Translations under genes and position numbers: made by a program
Assembly (NCBI RefSeq): GCF_963966145.1
Contig: NC_091052.1
Location: forward strand, 18,910,001 to 18,974,000
DNA from: Tenebrio molitor
Taxonomy: Eukaryota > Arthropoda > Insecta > Coleoptera > Tenebrionidae
Length of the DNA: 64,000 bases
Direction: 5' to 3'
Shown: positions 55,919-64,000 of the stretch, one piece after another
How the letters are laid out: each line of letters starts with the position of its first letter
Position numbering within the stretch: position 1 is the first letter of the stretch
The notes under the pieces: generated by a model
What the model saw: the letters and a program-made list of their open reading frames with translations, nothing else
Databases searched by the model: none
Told to the model about the DNA's origin: nothing

Positions 55919-57293
55919 TTATTTATAATTATTTAAAACAGCAAGTAGAGAATATGATCTTCTCAGTATCTGAAATTAAATTTTAATGAAAAAAACATAA
56001 ATATTAATCTGGGAAATAATTACTGTTGTAAATGAAATCAAAGATAAGTCTAGAATTTTTCCGGCTGTAACAACCATTGGCCTTTTGGAACGTTCCATTA
56101 AAACGATCAATGCCTTTTTGCACGTCATATCATAATTGTACCATTTACCCATGTAAATTGCATCAGTAACAGTATTGCTCTAAAATTTGATACTAAATTA
56201 AGTAGGTCAAAAATTGAAAACTATTTTCTACCTCCTCATACAGCGTTGTTCCGTAATAACAATAGAGATAAATTTCTCCAAGCATTGGAATCAAATACAT
56301 AACCATAGCGAAAAAGTTAAAACTTAAAGGTTCCGTCTGAAACAATTAATTAAGTAGTAGTTTTAAGTAAGGCATTAACATACCATTGTCAGTTGTAAGC
56401 ATGAAACGCAAATTACAATAACGCTTCCGACAAATTGACTAAACACAACTAACGAAAAACATCCTTCATAATTTCTGACAAAGCTGAAAATTTCTTCTCG
56501 TTAAGGAACTATCACAGATATTGGGTGTTGGTACTTAATGATTGCAGTATGATGGTCGACGCATTTTCTGATTTTTTCATAAATACTTTCTCCGCGCTCA
56601 TCGAGATTTTGCAAATTATATTTTAGAATTTTAAGCTGACCAGTGCATTGACAAGCCAGACCAGCGATCAATGGATCAGTAACACCACTACTCAGGGCTG
56701 CATATGAAACTCCTGAAATTCTGAAATTAATTGTCACTAAAAAGGGCTTAGTACTTGCCAATAACTAGGTAGGTGTAAATTAAAGAATAGATGGTTAATC
56801 TTGAGGTCGGGTCAAAAGGAAACCACACGTCGATCGGAAGTCTGTAATTCTTCCAGAAGAGTGGTTTAACTGCCCAACTTGCCAGACCAACAGTGACTGA
56901 AACTAAAAATATTGTCGTAATTCGTTTGCAAATTTTTTTGCAATCATTTAGGATTTTCTTCTGAGCATCGCCAAAAACTGTGAAGAACGGAGAATCAAAG
57001 TAATGGATGCATTCCTTGATTTGGTCGCCATTGACGATGAACGGCAGAAATTTTGCAATGTAACATCCCATCTCAGCTAAAAGAAAAGCGTTTTCTGCCA
57101 CTTTTGTCAAGTCAACATTGTCGTCAAGAAGTAAATAAAGGCAACCGAACAACGGCACTGGTATTATGAAAGCAAAATACATAAGAAAAGCTTGCAGTTT
57201 ATAAAAATATTTGTGTTTATCGGGAGGGTATAAACCAAAAGCTCGCATTACGATCAAATTAATATAAAAGCTTTGTTCAATTGGACTTGCCAT
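55919..57293 (-). CDS. Odorant receptor, 7tm_6 family (OR-D), six exons
   Basis: Exons on the minus strand: 56759-57293, 56535-56712, 56384-56483, 56232-56336, 56024-56179, 55919-55969. Total 1125 bases, 374 aa, open throughout; phases 1,2,0,0,0. Intron 1 is 46 bases with a GC donor (ATTG|GCAAGT) and ends TTTCAG; the rest are GT-AG. Landmarks: FGLYPPDKHKYFYK, IIPVPLFGCLYLLL, GVTDPLIAGLACQ, YEGCFSLVVFSQFVGSVIVI, YCYYGTTLYEE, SNTVTDAIYMGKWYNYD and ILRRSYSLLAVL. Recently duplicated together with OR-C (homology runs about 55910-57719 against 31890-33657). The stop lies only about 20 bases from the end of the MITE that hosts P4. Confidence 0.92.
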
Positions 57294-57386
57294 TATCTTG
57301 CAACAAATAGCGTTTGAAAGTCTTACGCTCTGACTTTATATATCCTACGTCTTTGTTCCTTCCCCTTAATTAAAAGTGGATTGTAT

Positions 57387-57403
57387 TAATTTTACATCAA
57401 AGG
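57387..57403 (-). promoter_or_regulatory. Shared OR upstream motif (copy D)
   Basis: TTAATTTTACATCAAAG, 94-110 bases upstream of the OR-D start, with TTAATTAAAAG nearer the gene and GTAAAATTAAA beyond. Confidence 0.5.
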
Positions 57404-57884
57404 CTTGACAGAACTGTAAAATTAAAAACTTGAATGTAAGACGAAACTTATAATGGTATCACTGGAACAAATAACGCATTAATAAAAAATACAAAATTCA
57501 ATTCCTCTTAGTACGCCCACAAACTTTTGAACTGATGGTTGTGGTTGTGATGGATGCATTTTCATTGTCACGAGTTTCTTACAGTATTGGTTAATAAATT
57601 CGCAATCGTAATATTTATTAATCGTAAAATATGTAAGTAAAATTTCTGCACAAAATTGATAGTTGAAAAATATGAATTATTAAAAATGATCATTAAAACC
57701 GTCCATTTAGCATAGGTACTTGTCAACGAATTAAATATCAACAAATATCTCTACATCAACAATTGTTTAAAAAATAAAAAATTGAACATCGTGGATAACT
57801 AATAATAATAAAACTAAAACAATTTTTGCTTTTACAATTTTATTGTAGAATATATGTATAATTATGGAAATGAAGAATTATATA

Positions 57885-58579
57885 CAGGGTATTTCACAAG
57901 CGATAATGAGCCCGGCGGATTGAAAATGCAACCCACAATATAGTCCTTGTATCTTCGTAAGGAATTCTGACTTAAGCCCTAAATAAACCGAATAAAGACC
58001 CTACTTAAAGAAATTTATTGTCATATTGTGCCTGTCAATCACTAGACGGTCTCCGACAAATATTTTGAGTACTACCCCAGGTAATTTTTTTCTCCGAGAC
58101 CGCCTAGTGATTGACAGGTACAATATCACAATAAATTTCTTTAAGTAGGGCTATTTTAAATATCGCATTGTTTTAAAATGAAAATGAAAATAAATATGAA
58201 TCCATGATGGCTTTACTGCCAATAATTTTATTTGTCACACTCACAACTGACATTTACGAAAAAGTTAAATTACCACGATTTAAATGTATTTCAATGATGA
58301 GAAAAGAGACATGATCCTGATTTATGGCGAAGGTAATAAAAAGGCTTCTGATGGTGTTGCGCGCTTATTCAAACAATAAACATTTTCCCAAAAACTCTTC
58401 GTTTTCTCACAATTTTATTTAACCAAATGAATGACGTTTAGGTCACAATTTACGAAACCGCGCAGCTGTTTTATTTAGTTTTTTTTATCAAAAAACAAAC
58501 ATCCATGTCAACTTTGAAAATGTATTGTGAGTTGCATTTTCAATTACGTCGGCCTTATTATTACTGGTGAAACACCCTG
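57885..58579 (+). mobile_element. Mariner-derived element with truncated transposase and nested MITE
   Basis: Ends CAGGGTATTTCACAAGCGAT and ATTACTGGTGAAACACCCTG, each followed by GCAACTCACAATA-type subterminal words. A frame at 58285-58380 gives MYFNDEKRDMILIYGEGNKK...ARLFKQ then stop, the N-terminus of a mariner-type transposase as at 35719. A second inverted pair at 57996-58057 / 58092-58152 (CTGTCAATCACTAG...) is a nested MITE. Confidence 0.65.
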
Positions 58580-58773
58580 TATTTTTAAAACGAAAATATG
58601 TTTCTAACCGTAGAATTTACATAAGAACAACTGCATAAAAAGTAGATTTTTGTTTTGTCTTTTTATATTAAATCTTAAATTAATCCTGTAGTGTGTTTTT
58701 TTAAAGAACGAAGTAGGTGGCATCAGCATCGGCCGCCCCGTTTACACAATACAATTCTTAAAATTGTATAAAA

Positions 58774-59085
58774 TTGATTGCCTATAGTAGAGGGGTAATT
58801 TTAAAAACGAAGAAAATTTCAATGTTATTTGTTTTTTTGGCATTTTTTATTAATTATTGTCTACAAATTCAATTAAGAACAAGAACAACATTCGATGAAT
58901 CTTACGTTTACTTGAAAATAAAACAAGAACATAAAAAAGGACTTAAATTTTCTTTTGGAATACATAATAAACTAAACAACAACCTAATCCTTTGTTACAA
59001 ATGCAGTGAAAACTTGCATTCATTAGAAGTGGTCGAAGATAATAATCCACAACTTGTTCAGTGGAAAAATACACCATCAAGTTGA
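58774..59085 (+). CDS. Unrecognised 103-aa frame with hydrophobic N-terminus
   Basis: An internal Met starts MLFVFLAFFINYCLQIQ, which looks like a signal peptide or single membrane segment. It is followed by FDESYVYLKIKQEHKKGLKF and a C-x2-C pair (LCYKCSENLHSLEVVEDN). Balanced composition in the second half is slightly above what chance frames show here. No homologue recognised; could be an exon of a longer gene or chance. Confidence 0.25.
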   Translation: MIAYSRGVILKTKKISMLFVFLAFFINYCLQIQLRTRTTFDESYVYLKIKQEHKKGLKFSFGIHNKLNNNLILCYKCSENLHSLEVVEDNNPQLVQWKNTPSS

Positions 59086-59089
59086 ATTA

Positions 59090-59585
59090 CCTACGTAATC
59101 AGTAAGGACATCGTTCTCGGTCGAAACATCTCCTGTTTCTAATTCCCACTCAAGATCATCTGATTCGTCACTCGAGCCTGTGTTGACGGTGAATTCCAAT
59201 TCCCTTTCGTCTGCAATATTATCTAATTGATACATGTCCTCTTCTTGACGAAGTACATGACCTATTATGACCTATGCAATTTTGCCACTTTTGGGCTGTT
59301 ACCTACCTCTGCCAGACCTTCATCAAAAAGTATTTTGCGATTCCTTTTACTTGGTGGCGATTTCACTGCATGAGTTTCTTACATTTCCTTAATGGTTTGC
59401 CAAACTAATGTCAGACCAATTCCCGCTGCTTCAGACACCCGTTTTACCATTTCTGTTTTGGAGAGCGCTTCATTCTGCTTTCTAAATTTCGCGTAGATAT
59501 TATGTATCATTATTTTCTGACCACTACTAACTGGGTTTCCCCTCGATTTTTTTTTTACAACAGAACCAGGTTGTTGTTCTGCCAT
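59090..59585 (-). pseudogene. Tc1/IS630-type transposase, internally deleted
   Basis: The minus frame from 59585 starts MAEQQPGSVVKKKSRGNPVS, then LSKTEMVKRVSEAAGIG and VWQTIKEM, the helix-turn-helix of a DDE transposase. After a break come KSPPSKRNRKILFDE and, further on, an acidic tail (SSDESDDLEWELETGDVS). The catalytic core between head and tail is deleted. Confidence 0.55.
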
Positions 59586-59883
59586 TATGCTACACCAAAA
59601 TACTGAAATCGTGCACCAACAAACGACACTTTAACTTTGTGCACGAGAATTTGACGGTGACGCAAAAATTATGACATATTTCAAAAATAATGTCAAAGAT
59701 TAGATATTTTTAAAAATAATTTGGTAATTATAGTTCAATGTAAATAAGGCTTGTCACGTGGTGCAAAATAGAGTAATCTGATTAGTCAATTTTAGTCCCT
59801 ATCTCCCGCAACGCTTCGTTCTTAAAAAAAATAGACTATAGGTATAATATTGGTTAAAAAATGTATTTATAACAGGCTTCAAA

Positions 59884-60064
59884 TCGGGTGTTTTTTTAAA
59901 TTTCACCTCATAGTAGGCGTTGAAAAGTCGATTGTGAACGCACTATAGGTACAGGTTATGGATCACGGATCAGTTGTTTAAATCTTACGTTTTACGCGAG
60001 TGGTGAGTTCACAATCGACTCTTCAACGCCTACTACGAGGTGAAATAAAAAAAAAACACCCGAT
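59884..60064. mobile_element. MITE with CGGGTGTT ends (copy 2)
   Basis: ATCGGGTGTTTTTTTAAATT and inverted AAAACACCCGATAG. Inner arm TCGATTGTGAACGCAC inverted. Same family as 36611-37917. Confidence 0.75.
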
Positions 60065-60126
60065 AGATTAAGCATGATTTTACACTACACATTACATTGT
60101 AACGTAAAAAATCAGAATACAATTAT

Positions 60127-60306
60127 ATCGGGTGTTAATTTAAATTTATCATCAAAGTTGGAGTTGAAGAGTCGATTGTGAACGCATAACTCGCCAGTCT
60201 GCAGAGTAAAAAGACGAATAACGCAAAAAGTGAGGTTAGAATTAAACGCTCAGCCGTGATCTTTAATTCGTGGTGCGTTCACAAACAACTCTTCAACACC
60301 CGATAT
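60127..60306. mobile_element. MITE with CGGGTGTT ends (copy 3)
   Basis: Starts ATCGGGTGTTAATTTAAATT and ends CTCTTCAACACCCGATA. The right terminus is shortened and abuts the mariner element that begins at 60308. Confidence 0.7.
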
Positions 60307-60307
60307 A

Positions 60308-61582
60308 CAGGGTCACTGACGAAAAACCTTTGACGCTGTATCTTACTTATTTTTCATCCGATTTGAAAAAGTGGCACATCAAATGAAATAGTTCGAAAAT
60401 GACTTCATTATTATCCTTTTCGATATTTTTTTCGACATCTATTTTTTGACAGACGATAGCCAACTTTTGTTTTTCAAATTACACTCTATATATTTTTTTA
60501 TTCGTTCTTATAAAGAATCTTCTTCTGAATACTCGTGCATTAAAAGAAAAAACAAAAAATGTATTTTAATTGAAAAAAATTTAAAATCAAAAATCAAGTA
60601 ATCAAATTTGTAAACAATACAAAATCTATTCTAGTTGCTCACAATTTTCCTCAATGCTGTTGCAAACACTGTCGGTACCTTCTAGAAATACCCACCTTTG
60701 CATTCAGTAAAAAATTTCGGGGTTTTTCCTGACATACTGGCACTATCCATTTTCTTAACTCTTTTTGGGTACCTGGTGGGGTCAAATAAACATTGTCTCG
60801 AAAGTTTAGAATGAAGATAAAAAAATCCAATGGATTCAAATCTGGGGAAGTAGCGGACCATCGAATAGCTCCATGAGCACCTATTCTTCGTTCACCAAAA
60901 TGATTTAAATGATTTAAAAATACAAAATTCACGCGTGCATTACGTGGAATGGTGCCGTCCTAATGAAACACGACTCTATTCAACACTGCTAATGGTATCT
61001 CATCCAGAGTGTAGCTTATTTCGTTTGATAATAAATAATATGATATTTTGTTTGATCGAGACTGCTATCAATAAAAAAGGGACCCACTAGTCCTTAGTCC
61101 ATTCTATCTCCAAAAATGCCACACCACACGTTAACACTAAATAGTCTTTGGAAATTTTCTTCCACAGCAACATTATTATTATTATTATCATCAAACTGAT
61201 TTTACAAATGAATATTCAGAGCTTACTTAGTCATTTCGAACATTTAGAACAAACTTCTTTCTTGTTTATTTTGGTCACTTGATTTTTAAATTTTGTACAT
61301 TTACTCTTTAATTTCTCGACTTTTCTTTAATGAATGGGTACAGTTCTTTGCATTTTTATATTCAGAAGACAAATCTCTATAATACTGAAATGAAAAAAAT
61401 GTACAGTGCTATTTGAAAAAAAGAAGCTGATGTTCATCTGTCAAAAACTGGACGCAAGTATTTTTTTTTATTAAGTTGGTATTAAAGTGTTTTCAAAATT
61501 ATTTCATTTGACGTATCATTTATTCAAATCGGATAAAAAATAAGCAAGATACAGCATCAAAGGTTTTTCGTCAGTCACCCTG
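60308..61582 (-). pseudogene. Mariner/IS630-type element, decayed transposase
   Basis: TIRs of about 57 bp: CAGGGTCACTGACGAAAAAC and GTTTTTCGTCAGTCACCCTG, with subterminal GATACAGC. Minus-strand text: YTLDEIPLAVLNRVVFH, stop, DGTIPRNARVNFVFLN, FGERRIGAHGAIRW, SPDLNPLDFFIFILNFRDNV, ELRKWIVPV. This keeps the order of the second half of the transposase with the SPDLNPLDFF block. Several stops and frameshifts, and no intact first half. Confidence 0.75.
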
Positions 61583-61788
61583 TATGAAATATTCTATACA
61601 TAGTAAAATTTATGTAAATTATACATAAATATTAAAAAAATGTTCTTAATTGTATTGTCAACTCAAACGGTCCTTCTTGATCACCTTGTACTATATTCAT
61701 AATGCTAATTCTTCTTTTCTCACCCTAGTATTTGCCTTAAAAGGTCCAAATTTTTCTTCCATAATAAAAAGTTCACCCAAGTATATGT

Positions 61789-62250
61789 ATCAACAAGGAA
61801 TAAAATCTGCATTGTTTGTGCCAAACAATATGTATGTTATCGAACCAAAGACACTTTTTATTGTAAAACTCAATTTTAATTTGATTTAAGATTACTTATA
61901 TCCGTTTGCACCGTCGTAGCTTAAAAATAAAAAGAAGAGCTTAAAACCTTGGTTACAATTATTAAAATCGTAGCAACAATTGTTTTTAAGCTTGGTTTAA
62001 AAATAAGAAACGCCGGTGCAAACAGCCATTAATAAGTTGAAATAACCATTTTTGACATTTCTTCTCTTTTTGTAGGTATTACTGAAAACTGTTACGATCT
62101 TAAAAAACTATGGCTACAACGAGAAGTATACTCTTAGTCAGAATCTGAAATTGGTAAGTGTTTTTTAACACAATTATAATAATACATAACGATGTCGTTG
62201 GCTTGTTTATTCCCATTGACAGAAAATTCAACAACAATTTAGTGAATTTG
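61789..62250 (+). repeat. Duplicated exon-like segment, copy 2
   Basis: Second copy of 38030-38346, interrupted at about 61908-62024 by a small MITE (GTTTGCACCGTCGTAGCTTA / CGCCGGTGCAAAC) that copy 1 lacks. The exon-like 62-mer has gained about nine bases (TATACTCTT) and lost its frame here. Confidence 0.4.
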
Positions 62251-63050
62251 GTAAGCACTGCTTACATTGAAATAGGGTGACAAATTAATAATAACTAATT
62301 AACAGTAGCTTAGGATGTTATTTTAAATTAATGTTTAACACTACCGAATTTGTCATTTTGTGAGTTGGCATTATACAGGGCGTAACCGAATTCGACCGAC
62401 AAATTCTTACCGTGTGACTAAAAATGGTCCTAAATTGCTAATATACTTAAGACTCATCTCTTTCCGTTTGAAAGTTACGAATTTTTTTTAATGATGTTCT
62501 GACCCAGCATTGAAATCACTTCCCTACCAACGATTACACTCATCTGGCTACACTATGAGGCCTTTAGTGCATTCCTCTTGCTTCTGTCATCCACCAGCAT
62601 AATGTATTTTAATGAAATCAGACGTATGTCTTATAAATTATGTACAGATCTGAGAGGAAATTAGAAAAAAATGTTGTAGTTTACTTTGCTAATTGTAATT
62701 TTTGAAGTAAAATTTGTCATTTTCTCAAAAAAATTGTTATGTAAGGTTCCAAATTTTTTAATTCATCATTTAGGTAGTAGGAAGGTCTATTAGAAAGAGA
62801 AGAAAAAAGTGGGGGATTGTCATTTAAAAAAAATTGCTCCATAACTTGTTTATTATTAAAGATATCAACTTTTCCTTTTCTCTAGCTAGATGATAGCTAG
62901 ACTTCTACTGCACATTCGGAAAATATTGCGGTATACATACCGTGAGTTTTTTATTTGACTGAACAGAGGATTTATGGATCTGTAAGTTTGGTTGCCTACT
63001 TTTCAAATGAATTGACTTGTCCATTTTTTTCATATATTAACTACTATAAA
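62251..63050. other. No gene recognised
   Basis: A single MITE-like terminus (CAGGGCGTAACCGAATTCGA at 62377) has no partner in the window. Otherwise AT-rich DNA without supported frames. Confidence 0.5.
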
Positions 63051-63185
63051 GGGTGTTTTTTTAAATTTGGCGTCGAAGTAGACGTTGGGAAGTCGATTGA
63101 GATCGCACCACTCGTGTAAAAGCGTCAGATTTAAACAGCTGATATTACCCGTATAGTCATAGTGCGTTCACAATCGACAGTTCAC
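63051..63185. mobile_element. MITE with GGGTGTT ends, truncated (copy 4)
   Basis: Starts AAGGGTGTTTTTTTAAATTT and reaches GTGCGTTCACAATCGACAGT, then is cut off by the next element at about 63184. Confidence 0.6.
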
Positions 63186-63947
63186 AATGTTTTGGCATAA
63201 GGGGAGGCCATGGAAAAAGTGCATTTAAGTTGGCAGTAAAGCTGTATGTTGAATTAGGTTATGTTTTTCTAAGTTTGAGGTTATAAACTCCGTCATTGTC
63301 AATTTGTTGTCAATTTTATTAGGTTGCAATAGAACAATACTCCCACATTTTAAATCCAATTTAACAAAACAGGAAACTGACTTGAATAGACTACAGAATA
63401 GTAGATACCGGGACCGAAAGACGAAGTGGCTCCTGTTAATTTATGCACCACTTAGATCACCCAGCTATACAGTGTCTTAACCAACCAATTTGAAACTTCT
63501 GAAGAATTTTTGATTTTAATCAAAACATTCCTAGAAGTACGGTGCGATCAATTAAAAAATAAATCGGGTCGGCGTGTTACCTATGGCAACCCATGCTATA
63601 GCATAGGCTCCAAAGCAAACTCGATTTATTTTTTTAAATGATCGCTCGGTATAAAATCTTGTAAGTACCTACTGATTAAACCTTACTTTATTCGAATCTT
63701 TCTACAAAATGTTTACACACTCATCGTCCATGATAAAAAAGAACAAAGCTATTCAATTGCATCAAAATCCCACTCAGATTCCGAGTTAGATTCTCCTAAT
63801 GAAATTATTAAAGGAGGGACGTTTTCAAATGAAAGATTTCCCATTAATTTTGCCCAATCTTTCGAAATAAATTCTTCACAATATCTACAAAAATGTTGCC
63901 ACATTTCAGGAAATCATAGCCTCCCCTTATGCCAAAACATCGTGAAT
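63184..63947 (-). mobile_element. TIR element carrying a transposase C-terminus
   Basis: Ends CACAATGTTTTGGCATAAGG and CCTTATGCCAAAACATCGTG. The minus frame 63749-63904 reads MWQHFCRYCEEFISKDWAKL then PPLIISLGESNSESEWDFD, the acidic C-terminal tail common to insect Tc1/IS630-type transposases. The catalytic part is absent. Hairpin H15 copy 2 is inside. Confidence 0.6.
63541..63652. repeat. Hairpin element H15, copy 2
   Basis: Inverted copy of 31297-31405, over 90 percent alike by eye. Both share the central TATGCTATAGCAT palindrome. Confidence 0.7.
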
Positions 63948-64000
63948 GGTATATACGGGGTCATCAAGAAGGACTGTTTAAGTTGGTAAAACACTGGATC

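Overview
The window is AT-rich eukaryotic DNA, almost certainly from an insect and most likely a beetle. The evidence is a tandem array of insect-type odorant receptor (OR, 7tm_6) genes split by very short introns (46-64 bases), set in dense DNA transposons of insect type. The species is inferred, not read directly.

Host genes: four OR loci, all on the minus strand, at 3.35-4.79 kb, 15.41-16.87 kb, 31.90-33.28 kb and 55.92-57.29 kb. All four resolve into six coding exons with the same intron phases (1,2,0,0,0). Three read through intact (393, 395 and 374 aa). The third is a near copy of the fourth but has a stop at codon 204. A motif around TTAATTTTACATCAAAG lies about 95-190 bases upstream of each start codon and may be a shared control element. 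I could not confirm any other host gene.

Everything between the receptors is mobile DNA, much of it nested. (1) At least five P-superfamily elements have CA-starting terminal inverted repeats (TIRs) and 8-bp target duplications: 5753-11414, 26059-30528, 26157-26490, 26629-27680 and 50682-55596. The last encodes an apparently complete THAP-domain transposase of 860 aa across one 64-base intron. (2) A full Penelope-like retroelement (22273-26046) has 206-bp direct pseudo-LTRs and an uninterrupted reverse transcriptase plus GIY-YIG protein. (3) There are mariner/Tc1-type fragments, a LINE reverse transcriptase fragment, a piggyBac-like N-terminus, a solo LTR and many MITEs, several shown to be insertions by an empty paralogous site elsewhere in the window.

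Two classes of structure look least described. One is a set of more than a dozen 90-240 bp hairpin elements that share a tip word near AATAGTTATTTATGC; their arms pair well within a copy but differ between copies, and the loop often carries CTCG/CGAG words. The other is a pair of perfect 35-37 bp palindromes flanked by 7-8 bp direct repeats, which look like transposons reduced to two fused terminal repeats. A 5S rRNA-derived pseudogene sits at about 17982-18064.
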